Positions 35,166 through 46,319 of a DNA stretch of 64,000 nucleotides are shown here, one piece after another. The notes beneath the pieces were generated by a model. It did no database searches. It saw only the letters and a list, made by a program, of their open reading frames with translations, and was not told where the DNA came from. This stretch comes from Straminergon stramineum (Eukaryota > Streptophyta > Bryopsida > Hypnales > Calliergonaceae), in the NCBI GenBank assembly GCA_963920665.1, contig OY987273.1, positions 15,254,501 through 15,318,500 on the forward strand. The letters are read 5' to 3'. A program made the translations under genes and the position numbers. The number at the start of each line of letters is the position of its first letter. Positions within the stretch are counted from its first letter, which is position 1.

Positions 35166-35776
35166 AATCAACTTGTAGTCATTTTGGTTATGAATCAAGT
35201 CCTTAGTATAAGAATGTTTTGAATATGTAAAGTGCAATCCAAAGAACTAGCAATTCAAAATTCAAAATTGTATTGGACTTCTCATTGGACTTCGTAACAT
35301 TCTCTAGGAACTAAGAAAATAAATAGGAACAAAAAAGAAAAGAGAATATTTTTTAGAATGGTCCAAAGCCACGATGCCACATTTGGTTATGCCTAGCACC
35401 CCACCCCACAAGTCCATGCGTATTTGCCACCACTGCAAGCACAATGCAAGTCAGGTAAGTGTACGCACTTGAATAGTCCTTGAACGCGCTCAAGATTGAC
35501 TAATTGAAAGCTACTCTCTAATTCCATAGACAACCTTGGTCATATGATAATTAGATGGATTCAAGTCCAAAATAGAACTAAATAAATGGAGGGGAATAAC
35601 CCACACTTGCGGCCATCTATTGTGAAAGACACACGTGATTGGGCAGGGGTGTACAGCCAACAACTACCTACAATTTCCTTTCGTTATTAGAGTCTCACTA
35701 GAAGAATCAAAAGGAGCATAGGTTGCTGCCACTAAAACTAGCTTTACCAATTTGGGAAATGCACCCACCTTATCTT
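35166..35776. other. Intergenic, nothing recognised
   Basis: This follows the gypsy remains on their 5' side. It could contain decayed upstream pol sequence, but no motif is readable. Confidence 0.35.
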
Positions 35777-35890
35777 CACTAGTAGAAAACATCGTTGCCT
35801 TCAACAAAATCTATGTGACGCATTTTTTTGTTTTTTGTCCCAAAACGCAAAATCTGCGTTGATTGTAACACAATTTTCTAAAAAGTTCTT
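35777..35890. mobile_element. Degraded CACTA-type MITE
   Basis: The left end CACTAGTAGAAAAC matches the MITE family, and the interior 'CAAAACGCAAAATCTGCGTT' resembles the arm of the copy at 40425. The right arm is shortened and ends near 'TTTTCTAAAAAGTTCTTCTA'. No target duplication is evident, consistent with a deletion of one side. Confidence 0.6.
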
Positions 35891-35989
35891 CTATCCCTAC
35901 CTTCTTCTTCTATCCTCAAGTCAATGCTCCAATAGTTGAGTGTACATCTCAAAGAATTCTTCAGATTCAAAGATCATTTGTGTTGCCGC

Positions 35990-36530
35990 CACAGAATGGC
36001 ATCTTTGGATACATGGAGTGGTAGTTGCGGCACACCATGCCACGCCCATTCTCTTCCAAGTTTTTTTGCTTCCTCCCAACAAAGTGTGAAGGGAGGGTTG
36101 GGTTTAGTTGTTAGGTCTCCCATGTGCTAGCTAGTTGCTTAACTCTTTTGCTTCTTAGTGTCGTTGAAGAATTCTCCAAAATCCAAACTTAAGAAAAAAG
36201 GTCCTACTTTGGGGGGTTGGGATTGGCACCCTCCACAGGTTAGTCGGATCCAACTCGCCCTTGAGGGGTCCTAGCTCCACTCCCTCAAAACATGACCCAA
36301 ACTAGTTGAGAAGTTGTGACAAGATGGCTTGGTGGTGTGCACACCTTGGGTAGTCTTAGTGCGTGGGGTGGTAGTCACGGCATGCCACATTGGGCCCCCT
36401 TTTTTTCAAATTTTTTTGGCTTCCTCTCGAAAGAGTGTGAGGGGAAGGCTACGCTTAGTGGGGAAGGCTATGCTTAGTGGAGAAGGCTCCCATGTACTAG
36501 CTAGTTGCCTAGCTCTTTTGCTTCATGACG
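35990..36530 (+). repeat. Direct duplicate of ~180 bp (two copies)
   Basis: Copy 1 (about 35995-36165) and copy 2 (about 36345-36525) share 'GTGGTAGTYRCGGCAYRCCA', 'TTTTTTTGCTTCCTC', 'AAGTGTGAAGGGAGGG'-like and 'CTAGCTAGTTGCYTAACTCT'. The stretch is richer in G+C than its flanks. Copy 2 holds an extra short internal repeat GGGGAAGGCTAYGCTTAGT near 36440-36480. Confidence 0.65.
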
Positions 36531-36714
36531 GGTGCGAGTGTAGTTTGTGATGGGGAAGGTGTCACTGTAAACCGTTTTGACAATCTTGCTTTAGTTTCTA
36601 TGTTTGTGTGATGTCTTTGAGAATCATCCTTTCTTTGCATCCATCCTCTTTTTTTAATTTTTTAATTTGTGAGTATAATCATCCCCATTCTAGATGGGAC
36701 TAATATGCAAGGAG

Positions 36715-36989
36715 GTAGGGGGTAGTGAGCAATTGAAGTAGCAACATACATGCGAACAAATGATAGGGTATGTTAAAAAAAAAGGGGGCTAAAAATTATA
36801 AATGGATTTAGAGTAATATAGGGTGTCGAAAATGGCATTGGACGTCTATAATGTACTATAGGGTATGGAATAATATGTCCCATTAGAAAATTACATAATG
36901 ATAGCATGTGAAAAAAAATTATTTATACCCGCTTATAAAATAGTGGTTGTTTGCACCTATATACTTATTTTTTTAACACACTGACCCCC
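36715..36989 (+). mobile_element. ~280-bp MITE of a GGGGG-ended family, copy 1
   Basis: The left end GTAGGGGGTAGTGAGC is answered on the right by CACACTGACCCCC. Interior landmarks are 'GCGAACAAATGATAGGGTAT', 'AAATGGCATTGGACGTC', 'ACTATAGGGTATGGAAT', 'ACATAATGATAGCATGTGAA' and 'AAAATAGTGGTTGTTTGCAC'. The same order occurs at 43700-43985 and, inverted, at 45067-45346. A right-end fragment lies at 41672-41773. No ORF. Confidence 0.8.
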
Positions 36990-37031
36990 TTGTGCTAGTA
37001 TGCACCTTCGTCTTGTGGTTTTGGTTTATAG

Positions 37032-37531
37032 TTGATCATAGTTGTCATCCTCTTGGGGATTCTAGGACTCGATGGATTGAGCAGTTTGCCTTCTTGCTTG
37101 GTGGAGCCTAATGTTCTAGTTAAGGGGCAAGATGTTGATGAGAAATCTGAGCAAAAGACTCTTACTCATGTCGATGACGATGTATTAAGTGACTCTGAGG
37201 ACAAGAAGGAGGAAGATGAAGAAGACTTGGTAAGGATTGAAGACATTAAGAGTGTTGCTTGTTATCTTGCAGATGTTGCTTGTTATCTTGAAGATGTGTT
37301 TCTTGTTATCATTTCGAGATATTCTCACAAGCAAAAATAGCCTGAGTTTTCATTCGAAAGTTTTGAAACTAGATATACCTCAAAGCCATAGATGTCCATA
37401 TCCATTGTCAATCCTTGGTTCGAGGAGCTCAATGAATTTAATGCTAGTGGTAGCATGGAGTAGCTTGGAGAGGTCATCATTCTTCTAAGCTTGAACTCAG
37501 AGAGTGATGTTGAGATTCTTGAGGGTTGAGT
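37032..37531 (+). pseudogene. Decayed ORF, acidic, possibly 5' part of the 37.7-39.85-kb relic
   Basis: A 102-codon open frame (37032-37340) has a hydrophobic start and an acidic middle 'SDSEDKKEEDEEDLVRIED'. In the same general region a second frame from 37341 reads 'PEFSFESFETRYTSKP', 'MSISIVNPWFEELNEFNASG', 'LGEVIILLSLNSESDVEILE' with TAG stops, and ends at TGA near 37531. The fit to real coding sequence between stops is good. The family is unrecognised. Whether it joins the next relic is unclear. Confidence 0.45.
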
Positions 37532-37745
37532 GGACTTTAGGTCATTCTGAAGTTTTCAATATATGATATATGTTTAGTGTGACCTTTAAATGGACTAGTT
37601 TCTGGACACCTCTTGATATTTTTAATACAAGTTTTGGAGTTGGAGTTGGAGTTTCAAGTAAAGCATTCGTAACACGGGTATGAAATTTAAATTTATATAG
37701 CTCTCATCATTTATTCAATTCCATGCCAATTTGGTCACTTGTTCT

Positions 37746-39849
37746 ATGGTTGCCATTGCAAATGGATGTGTTGCCTTTGAATCAAATCAAGAAGATAAAA
37801 TTGTTGAAACCCCAAGGATTGATGAAACCACTTAGCCCAAAATCAGAGGAGAACAAGAAAGACACATAATAGAGGAGGATGTGGTGGATGAAGAGGAAAA
37901 AGACTTGTTGGAGGACAACCTTTGTTGACTCCAAAAGGTGGACTTGGTCTCCACTATCAATGCATTGAGGACGAAGTCGAAAAACATCTTCCAGCTTTCG
38001 GTTCTACTTAGTCGGCTCATAGCCATACCCATGGTGCGACCAACGCTTTCTTGTGATGTCTAATTGTTGGAGAGAGAATTTGCATGTGAATACCGAAATG
38101 AGGCAATTGTTTTTTGTGTATCCACCACGAATGAGGCAGGTGAGACTTCTGAGTTCACGGTGGATGAGATTGATCAATGGAAACCTCTATAGAAGTAGAA
38201 GAATGCTCCCTTCAAAGAATATGTGGATTCCCAATCTGCACTCAAGTTCGTTAAGAGCTTGAAGTTATTTGTTTGTGATGGCAAACACTGATGCTTGGCT
38301 TGGATGAAGGTCCTCTCTAGGATGTATTCCACAAATTTTAATTGGTACTATGCGGTGTACTGTATTCTTTTGGACACAGAAGGGAAGATCAAGATTGTCA
38401 TGTAGGTCATGCATGACATCAACAAGTGAGCTTACAAATCCCACCATCTTTTGAAATTGAGTTTTGAAATTGAATTTCATCTTAGGCTACACTTAGAAAA
38501 TGAAGTTTTCAAAGCATTGTCTTTTGCCCACCATACAAATCTACTAAGGACTCCCACATCAAGACAAATATGGTACATACCTTGCACCAAGTTCACAAGT
38601 ATGGCTTGCTTCCACTAGAAAGATTCAACGACATGCTTGGGCCATTAGAGCAAAAAAAAGTGTTGCGTTGCCATGGAGGAAGACATGGTACTCTATGCCA
38701 ACAAAGGTCTTCACCTCATTCTTCTTCAGGGTGAAATACACATTGTGTGTATGTGACAATTCTATTCATTTTTGTTTGTCTAGTGTTTATTTCTCTTTTC
38801 TACAATGACCCTAAACCCTTGGGACTTTGCAGCAAGAGATTGCGCTAGCGACAAATGCAACACTTCAAAGATACCACGAGACCACACCAATGGATGACAA
38901 GACTCCGCAAATGGGTGGCTCATGCCAAGAGGGTAGGGGCAAAAGAGAAGAACATGAAGCTATACGTGAAGATGATCAAGTTGCTCACTGTGGCTAATCG
39001 TGCTCTTAGGGTTGGGTTCCTTGAAGAAACGAGTTTTGATGTTTATCAAATTATGCAATGATTTACATTTTTTTGGATCTTCATTTACACACATGACTCA
39101 ATTTATTCTTGCTTCTGCAAGTAGAGAGGCATTGGAGCCCCAATGAGGTGCCGGAGATGACCTTGGAAAAATTGCAAATGGTAGCCACTTGTAATACAAC
39201 AACAAAACTCAAGGTGAAATTCCATCTTGTGATGTGAAAAAGTTCCCGATTGGGCTCGTCTTTGAAACACACCTTGGACCATCTCTAAACAAGTGTGTTT
39301 GGTTTTCGGAGGTAAGTGCCATACCAAAAAACTTTGTTGAATTCCATTGTTTTGTTTAGACTATTCAATGTTGAATTCTTCATTTTGTTGCTACAATCGA
39401 CATTCTTATTTGTTGACGTGCTTGAAAATTACAAATGGTGTGTTCAAAAGTTGAGAAGGGAGATGGAGTCTATGGATTTCATTGATCACGTGTAGAACCT
39501 CAAGACTTACAATCACCATGGCGTGGCACTTGTGAAGATACTTTGCAGGGAGTGCAAGAGGAAAATTGACGTTATAGGCCATGATCACTCCCAGAGTGCC
39601 ATACAAAATCTATTTGCAAATTTTAAGAAGTCTCACTTGCATTCTGCTCTTCACATCAAGTAGTGGTGCAGGAAGAAGGAGATTCTATACAATGATCACT
39701 CGAAGAAGGAGGGCAACTACAACGAACCCATAATTATGACACTAGCAAATCATAGACGTCTTATGGAGGAAGGTGTCAACATTCTTCAAAGCGGGAATGA
39801 CTCCATCTCAGAAGATGATCCTCTATTTGTAATAGTAGGAGATGTGGAG
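37746..39849 (+). pseudogene. Decayed multi-exon gene of unknown family
   Basis: From ATG 37746 one frame can be read for about 275 codons to ~38570: 'MVAIANGCVAFESNQEDK', an acidic stretch, 'FACEYRNEAIVFCVSTTNEA', 'YVDSQSALKFVKSLKLFVCD', 'YYAVYCILLDTEGKIKIV'. It has TAG, TGA and TAA stops. After a shift the sense continues with 'VHKYGLLPLERFNDMLGPLE'. A likely acceptor CTTTGCAG at ~38832 precedes 'WVAHAKRVGAKEKNMKLYVK' (to 39061). Further exon-like pieces are 39121-39312, ending at a donor-like GAG|GTAAGT, and 39412-39849 with 'CRECKRKIDVIGHDHS', 'LANHRRLMEEGVNIL' and an acidic end. I do not recognise the protein. Transposon origin or a dead host gene are both possible. Confidence 0.55.
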
Positions 39850-40424
39850 GTTCCTTAGTTGAATTCCTTTTGAGATGGTGAAGAAAAATTCATTGAAGTA
39901 TATATAGGGTGCATAGGGATCTTCAATTACTAATTGGAAGGCTATTATAATAGTTTCTAAGATAGTCACTTTTAATTCCACTTTGCAAAGAGTCCTATAT
40001 ATGTGGTATTTGTTGCTAAGTAGAGCCTTGGACTTCAAGAAGTTGACTTGAGGAGAAGACAACATTTTGAAATAAGGTTGGAATCTAGCTTCAACCCTTG
40101 TAGTATCACTTCTTTGACTATCCTTAATGTTGGTGCAAGGAGCACAAGACTGTGCAACCTATATAGATGATTTGTTGAAAAGGGGCAACATGCCTATCAA
40201 TGAACTACAATAGAGTATGGCTTCTGCATCAAACATGGGGATTCAAATTTACAATAAGTAGCCTATGTGCACTAACTAATCATAGAAGAGCAGAAATCGA
40301 CTTGCCATCAACTGAAATTGTCCTGTGACACTTGATCCATTGACAATATTTGTCGTTCCATGTATTCTTCAGATTTGCTTTTGAAAACTTTGATAATGTT
40401 TGGAAGAGGCTTTTTTGGCCCAAT
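39850..40424. other. Intergenic, nothing recognised
   Basis: AT-rich sequence after the relic's last frame. No signals found. Confidence 0.4.
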
Positions 40425-40629
40425 CACTAGAAGAAAACAACCTCCATTTCAACAAAACCAACCCAATATAAAATGCAGTTTTTTGCCCAAAAATGCAGAA
40501 ACTACGTTAGCTACAACGCAGTTTTCTAAAACATGCGTTGTAGCCAACGTAGTTTCTGCATTTTTGGGCAAAAAATTGCATTTTATATTGGGTTGGTTTC
40601 GTTGAAATGGAGGCTGTTTTCTTCTAGTG
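40425..40629. mobile_element. CACTA-type MITE (205 bp), nearly perfect hairpin
   Basis: The ends are CACTAGAAGAAAACAACCTC and its complement CTGTTTTCTTCTAGTG. The arms pair along almost the whole length, with 'AAATGCAGAAACTACGTT' mirrored on the other side. An exact 3-bp target duplication AAT flanks it. The high arm identity suggests it is the youngest of the family here. Two short frames on opposite strands encode nearly the same peptide because of the hairpin, and are not genes. Confidence 0.92.
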
Positions 40630-41671
40630 AATTCACATTTGGCTCTATGAAAGAATGCAATGTTCTTCATTGGTGTACATTGTCTGTAATTTAGCTTGGC
40701 CTCACATCTTCACATATGTTCATGAAACTTTGGTAACAAAACTTGTCACATGAATGAATCATGTAAATGCACTAGACTTGGAGCCAGATTTTTTTTTAAA
40801 TTTTAAAATGCTCTAGGGCTTATGTGTAGCCCATAGTTCTATAAAGTAAATGCCAAATTGGTGCTAATATGGCTGAGATGATGTTAAAAGGGTCCCAAGG
40901 TATCCCTTCTTGATGTGGTTGATTGCATGATCTAGGTGCTAGATGAGACAAATTTTGCGAGGCTTTACCTACGAGATTCTTCAGATTTGGGTCTTAGGCT
41001 ACAAATTTGCCATGCTGTCTCAAGTGGTTCAAGTGGTTCATATCGCATCTTAGAACCCTGAACCCTAGTCTATGATCTCCCTTGCACCTATTTGTTTTGG
41101 ACCCTGTTTGTTTTGTTTAGCAGTCCTCTATACTCACTTGTAGACATTTTGAGGCATTGCTTGGGTTTGTTTGAGCTCATTGTGTGTTCATTTCTTTCTT
41201 GTACATTTCCATTGATGCAAGTGTGAATGCTTCCTACAATGCAAGTGTAGAATTGAAGGGGGTTTTGAATTACGGTTACAGTAGTGCATGTTGGAGTTTA
41301 GATTTACAACCTTAGTTTTGATCATGTCTCCATGATATGCACATTTTGTTTTACTCATTGTGTTTGTGAACACAATGAGAACATTCTATTTCATACTACT
41401 ATGATTGTGCACAAATACTTTGTATATTGTGTTTCATAACATGACTGATTTCATGCTAAAGGTTTGTATCGTTTTTACATGATCTATACAAATTGTTTTT
41501 GGATATCAAATTCTCTTTGACCTACATTGTTTGATTTCATGTATGTATTCACAATTTGATGAGGGACAAAAGTTGTAGTCTAATTTTTTTTTAATCTAAA
41601 TTACCATATCATTTATTCATATCAATTTGGAATTATAAGTAATGCAAGCCCCTTTTCTATTAATCCAAAGT
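40630..41671. other. Intergenic, nothing recognised
   Basis: AT-rich, with no repeat partner, array or coding region that I can support. Confidence 0.4.
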
Positions 41672-41773
41672 ACAAAATTACATAATGATAGCATGTGAAA
41701 AAAAAAGTAATACCCCTCTATAAAATAGTGGTTGTTTGCACCTATATCCTTATTTTTTTAACACACTAACCCC
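41672..41773 (+). mobile_element. GGGGG-ended MITE, right-end fragment
   Basis: 'AAAATTACATAATGATAGCA' to 'AACACACTAACCCC' matches the last ~100 bp of the copies at 36715 and 43700. The left two thirds are missing. Confidence 0.75.
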
Positions 41774-42174
41774 TCCAAGATTATTTGTTACATTGAAGTT
41801 AAAAGTTAAAAGTAAAAGGTAGAGATTGAAATAAGAACTCCCCTAATTGTTTTTTCGAATTCTCTTAGAGTCCTTATAATCATAAAGTGTTTCATTTTGA
41901 TTATACAAATAAAAAATAAAGGGAGGAGATTTAAGTACAAACTTTCCTACTTAGTTTGGGCAATTCTCAAAATGTCACTCTAATTACAAATGATTGGTTA
42001 TATTGATTTTTAAAATTTAAAATTTCAAGAGCAAATTTAAGTAAAGACTTACCCATTTATGTTTTGGAATTCTCAAAGAACTATCCTATTCATAAATTAG
42101 TTGTCAAGTTGATCTAAAAATTAAAATAAAATAGTGGAAAATTACGTATGACCTTTTAGTATTTGCAATTCTCA

Positions 42175-42324
42175 CACTAGTAGAAAATTCACTTTTTCTA
42201 TTGTTTTGGTCGTGTTGATCCAGTCACTTTTTGATAGAAATATGTTGATTTCAACAAATTTCTATCAAAAAGTGACTAGATCAACGCGACCAAAACAACA
42301 GAAAAAGTGAATTTTCTTCTAGTA
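42175..42324. mobile_element. CACTA-type MITE (150 bp), in satellite
   Basis: The left end is CACTAGTAGAAAATTCACTT and the right end AAGTGAATTTTCTTCTAGTA (last base changed). The two arms pair almost throughout, around a loop near 42245. An exact 3-bp target duplication TCA flanks it (42172-42174, 42325-42327). It interrupts one satellite unit. Confidence 0.9.
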
Positions 42325-43699
42325 TCAAAGAGTCTTCACAATTATGAGTAAATTTCTTCATTGATTTAAAAGTAAAAAATAAATAGTTGTGATTTGAGTA
42401 AAATTCTCTTTCTCATTTTGAACTATTCTTTCAAAGCCCTTACAATAATAAATCATTTATTATGTTGATAATGAAAATGGAAAACAAAAGGTGGACATTT
42501 AAGTAAGAACATTGCTATTTATATTTTGCAATTCTCCTTGAAGACTATTAATCATGAATGATTTGTGACTTTGATTTTATGATTTCAAAAAATAGTTATA
42601 AATTTTAAGTGAAATCTCTTCCATTTTTTTTAGGAATCTTCAAAAAATCATCTTATTCATGTATTATTTGTCATGTTGATCTAAAAATAAAAATGAAGGG
42701 TAGTGAATTAAGAAGAAGTCATTCTTGTTAATTTTTGTTCTTGCAATTCTCAAAGAGTCCTCTCAATTTTGAATAATTTGTCATATTGATTTTAAAAATA
42801 AATAAAGAAATGGTGGAAATTTAAGTAAAGAACTTTCCTATTCATTTTTCACAATTTTCAAAGAATAATTCTAAGTCTTAGTCACATATTATTTGTCACT
42901 TTGATTCTAAAATAAAACATAGGATGAAGATTGATGTAGAAACATGCTCAATTCTGTTTTGCAATTCACAAAAAATCATCCCTTTCATGTGCTATCTATC
43001 ACATTGATTTCAAAATAAAAGATAAAGGGTGAATATTTAAATAGGAATTTCCTCTTCATTTCTTGAAATTTATGTAAACTTCTTCTAATTAGGAATAATT
43101 TGTCACTTTGATTTCAGAAATACAAAGTAAATGATTATGATTTAAGCAAGAACTTTTAATTTTTGCAATTTTCAATAACTTGTCAAGTCAATTTTGAAGA
43201 TAAAATGAAGTGTAGGGATTGAAGTAAGAATTTTGGTAATTTATTTTTTGTAATCTTCAAAGAATCATCCTACTCATATATTATTTGTCACATTGATTTC
43301 AAGATAAAAATAAAGGGTGGAGATTTAAATAAGTATAGACCTTTTGATTAATTTTTCACAATTATCCAAAATTCTTTCTAATCATGAATTATTTGTCACT
43401 TTGATTCTATAAATAATAAATTAAAAAAAAGGATTAAAGTTTTAAGTGCCACATCTCTTCCATTTATTTTTTGAAATCTTTAAAGAATCAATGTATTCAT
43501 ATATTAATGGTCACATTGATTTTAAAGTAAAAATAAAGGGTGGAAAATTAATTGAAAAATTATTCATGTAATTTTTGAAATTTTTAAAGAGTACTTTTAA
43601 TTTTGAATCATTTTTTTACGTTAATTTGAAAAACAAAGAATAAAAGGTGGAGAATTTAGTAAAACTTCCCTATTTGTTTTTTGCAATTTTCAATCTTAG

Positions 43700-43985
43700 G
43701 GGAGGGGGGAGTAATGAGTGGTTGGAGTAGCAACCTACGTGCGAACAAATTATAGGGTAATTTTTTAAAATGGGGGCTAATAATTATAATTAGGTTTAGA
43801 GTAATGTAGGGTATCAAAAATGGCATTGGATGTCTTTAATGTACTATAGGGTATGGAATTATAGGTCTTATTAGAAAATTACATAATGATAGCATGTGAA
43901 ATTTTTTCAAAAAAATAATTCATACCCCCGTATAAAATAGTGGTTGTTCACACCTATATCCTTATTTTTTTAACATACTACCCCC
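43700..43985 (+). mobile_element. GGGGG-ended MITE, copy 2, in satellite
   Basis: A full-length relative of 36715-36989, with the same landmarks in the same order and ends GGGGGGAGTAATGAG and CATACTACCCCC. It splits a satellite unit, so it arrived after the array formed. Confidence 0.8.
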
Positions 43986-44765
43986 TTGAGTTTTCAATGA
44001 AGAATCCTACTCATGTATTATTTTCTACTTTGATCTATAAAGAAAATTTACATCTCAAGGATTGATGTAAGATTGTATATCTAATTTATGTTTTTCAATT
44101 CACCAAGAATAATCCTTTTCATGTATTATTTGTCACATGATTTAAAAATTAAAAAAATACAGTATGGATATTTAAATAAGAACTTTCTGATTTATTTATT
44201 TCAATTTTTCTAGACTCCTTCTAATCATGCATTACTTTTCAATTTGATTTTATAAATAAAAAATAACACGTAGAGATTTAATTTAGAACTTCCTCATTTA
44301 TTTTTTGCAATTCTCAATGACTCATTCTATTTAAGTATTATTTGTCACATTAATTTAAAAATTCAAAATAAAGGATAGAGAATTAAGTAAAAACTTAAAA
44401 TCTTAAGTTTTACAATTCTCCCGAAGTCCTCCTAATTATGATTTATTTACCATGTTGATTTTATCAATAAAAAATAAAGATTAAAATAAAGACTTCACCT
44501 TCTATATTTTGCAATTCTCAAAGTTTCTTTGTAATCATGTATTATTTTTTACTTTCATATTTAAAATTAAAAAATAAAGGACAAAAATTTAATAGGTACT
44601 AGCCTCCCTTTATATTATTTTTCAGTTTGCAAAGATTCATTCAAAATGAATCAAGTTCATACCGAATTTTTGCAAATTTTGCCTTTTTGAAGGAAATTGA
44701 ATTTGAAGAAGATCATGTATGAAACAATTGGATTTGAAAGACATTGAATTTTTTTCTTCTAACAA

Positions 44766-45066
44766 TTGTCCCTTCATCCACCTGTAGTTATCTACATCCA
44801 AGTCACCCCTTTACAAAGTTGTCATTTTTCCACCGAAAGTCGCCCTCTTCCTACCCACAGTCACCCTCTTCTCACCCATAGTCACCCTTTCTTGACCTAC
44901 ATGGGGCCCCACCCACATGCGCCCTTTCCTTATCTACATGCGCCCCCACCCATAGTTGCCCTTTTTCTACCTATATGCACCCCCATATGCATTCGCCCTT
45001 TTTCCAACTACATGCACCCCACCTACAAGTGCCTATGTTGACGTGGACCTAACTTTCCACATCCAC
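44766..45066. repeat. C-rich minisatellite (inverted partner of the 11.87-kb array)
   Basis: Short units 'CATAGTCACCCTTTCT', 'CACATGCGCCCTTTCC' and 'CTACATGCGCCCCCACC' repeat about every 20-28 bp. Read on the minus strand these are 'GGGGTGACTRTGGG'-like words as in the other G-rich arrays. The 91-codon plus-strand frame across it is Pro/His-rich and repeat-derived. Confidence 0.7.
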
Positions 45067-45346
45067 AAGGGGGGCAGTGTGTGAAAAAAATAAGGACATA
45101 GGTACAAACAACCACTATTTTATAGGGGTGTATGAATTATTATTATTTTTTTCACATGCTATCATTTTATATTTTTCTAATGGGACCTATTATTCCATAC
45201 CCTATAGTACTATAAAGACATCCAATGCCATTTTCGATACCCTATATTACTCTAAACCCATTTATAATATTTAGCCTCCATGTTTAAAATACCCTATCAT
45301 TTGTTCACACATATGTTGCTACTCCAACTGCTCACTAGCTTCCCCT
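45067..45346 (-). mobile_element. GGGGG-ended MITE, copy 3 (inverted)
   Basis: This is the reverse complement of the family. It begins AAGGGGGGCAGTGTGTG, passes 'AACAACCACTATTTTATAGG' and 'CACATGCTATCATTTTATAT', and ends 'AACTGCTCACTAGCTTCCCC'. It lies exactly at the outer edge of the C-rich array. Confidence 0.8.
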
Positions 45347-45649
45347 TTGTCTACATCACTCTTTAGAGGTAGCCACATAGGATGAATCTTTTTACAATGG
45401 GGTATAAAATTCAAAACCTTCAATTCTTATCCAACAAGGTTGTCTTGTACATGCGACCCTCATCTTATATGACATGCGATGTATGACGAACAACTCGACT
45501 CCCGAACCCCAAAATGCATTTGATAGAACAACTCTACAACAAACATAGAGTCAATTAGAATGTGCATGTCAAGTGTCCATAGTTCACAACATGTTATAGC
45601 AATCACAAAAGAAAAAACACCTAGCAAATCTCAAAACTTCTCATAAGAA
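45347..45649. other. Intergenic, nothing recognised
   Basis: Short stretch with no supported feature. Confidence 0.35.
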
Positions 45650-45760
45650 CCTAGCAAATACATCATCATGATCAATGTGACATTTTTCTTGACATAAAAA
45701 CATGGGCTTGTTGAATTGGGCATCCCAAAAAATTGAGGCACGTCACCAAAAACACAAGGT
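45650..45760 (-). pseudogene. Small Ty3/gypsy RT fragment
   Basis: 'GATCAATGTGACATTTTTCT' and 'AAACATGGGCTTGTTGAATT' match 34893-34998 (the RT stretch just before the FIDD motif) with few changes. Only about 110 bp is recognisable. Confidence 0.65.
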
Positions 45761-45861
45761 TCTTGTTGTGCATGCTAATTGTCCATTCTGCTAACCTCTC
45801 ATCCAAATTTTAGGAGTGGCTCTAGGATATGACTTGGCATATTGTTTGAAACCCAACCAAA

Positions 45862-46251
45862 TTACGTATTTAATTGCATGAGGAAAATATCTTCTCCTTC
45901 TAATGGAATGGATTCATAACATCTTGTGACATCAGTGATAAAGATGTCTGCAATGGACTCAAGAAGGTTAAAGGTTGCATCCACTGCCGGACTAACCAAC
46001 CAAAATAAAGAAGTCTCTACTTGCATGAAAGCCTTGTAATAGGAAGACATTCCAGCTACCCAAAGCTTTATTAAGTCAAGAATTAACATTTTGGCAATAG
46101 TCAATAGGTGATCAATCCAAGAATATGATGTATGAAAAGTATTAGTAAGCCATATGTACTTACCTTTATGTTGCTTAAAATCAGAGTTGCATAGATGCTC
46201 AGACGAACATCCAGCATTTGTGTCCACCACTTTTTGGACGTCCAAGGACAT
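45862..46251 (-). CDS. Hypothetical ORF, 129 codons
   Basis: An uninterrupted minus-strand frame starts MSLDVQKVVDTNAGCSSE and includes 'YSWIDHLLTIAKMLILDLIK' and 'ATFNLLESIADIFITD'. The composition is protein-like, with hydrophobic residues spaced as in helices, and no stop interrupts it. A GC-richer stretch with 'GTCCACTGGATAGGCG'- and 'GGTGGACGGGCC'-type words lies just upstream (46260-46320), as upstream of the relics at 54969 and 62291. The family is unrecognised. It could be a transposon ORF fragment or a chance frame. Confidence 0.3.
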   Translation of the reverse strand: MSLDVQKVVDTNAGCSSEHLCNSDFKQHKGKYIWLTNTFHTSYSWIDHLLTIAKMLILDLIKLWVAGMSSYYKAFMQVETSLFWLVSPAVDATFNLLESIADIFITDVTRCYESIPLEGEDIFLMQLNT

Positions 46252-46319
46252 AGAACCTTACAGTCACACCCCGTCCACTGGATAGGCGAATGGGCAGACA
46301 AGGTGGACGGGCCAAAATT

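Larger units (their letters stand above)
41780..44640 (-). repeat. ~110-bp satellite array, second block (inverted)
   Basis: These are reverse complements of the units at 12480-14995: 'TTTGCAATTCTCAAAGAGTC', 'ATGAATTATTTGTCACTTTG', 'ATTTTAAAAATAAAAAATAA', 'GGTGGAGATTTAAGTAAGAA'. There are about 20 diverged units with two MITEs inside (42175-42324 and 43700-43985). The adjoining C-rich array on the right makes the pair a mirror of 11.87-15.0 kb. Confidence 0.85.

Noticed and set aside
40360..40670. Two nearly identical peptides on opposite strands
   Set aside because: They result from the near-perfect hairpin of the MITE at 40425-40629.
44766..45041. 91-codon Pro/His-rich frame
   Set aside because: It lies wholly in the C-rich minisatellite and shows its periodicity.
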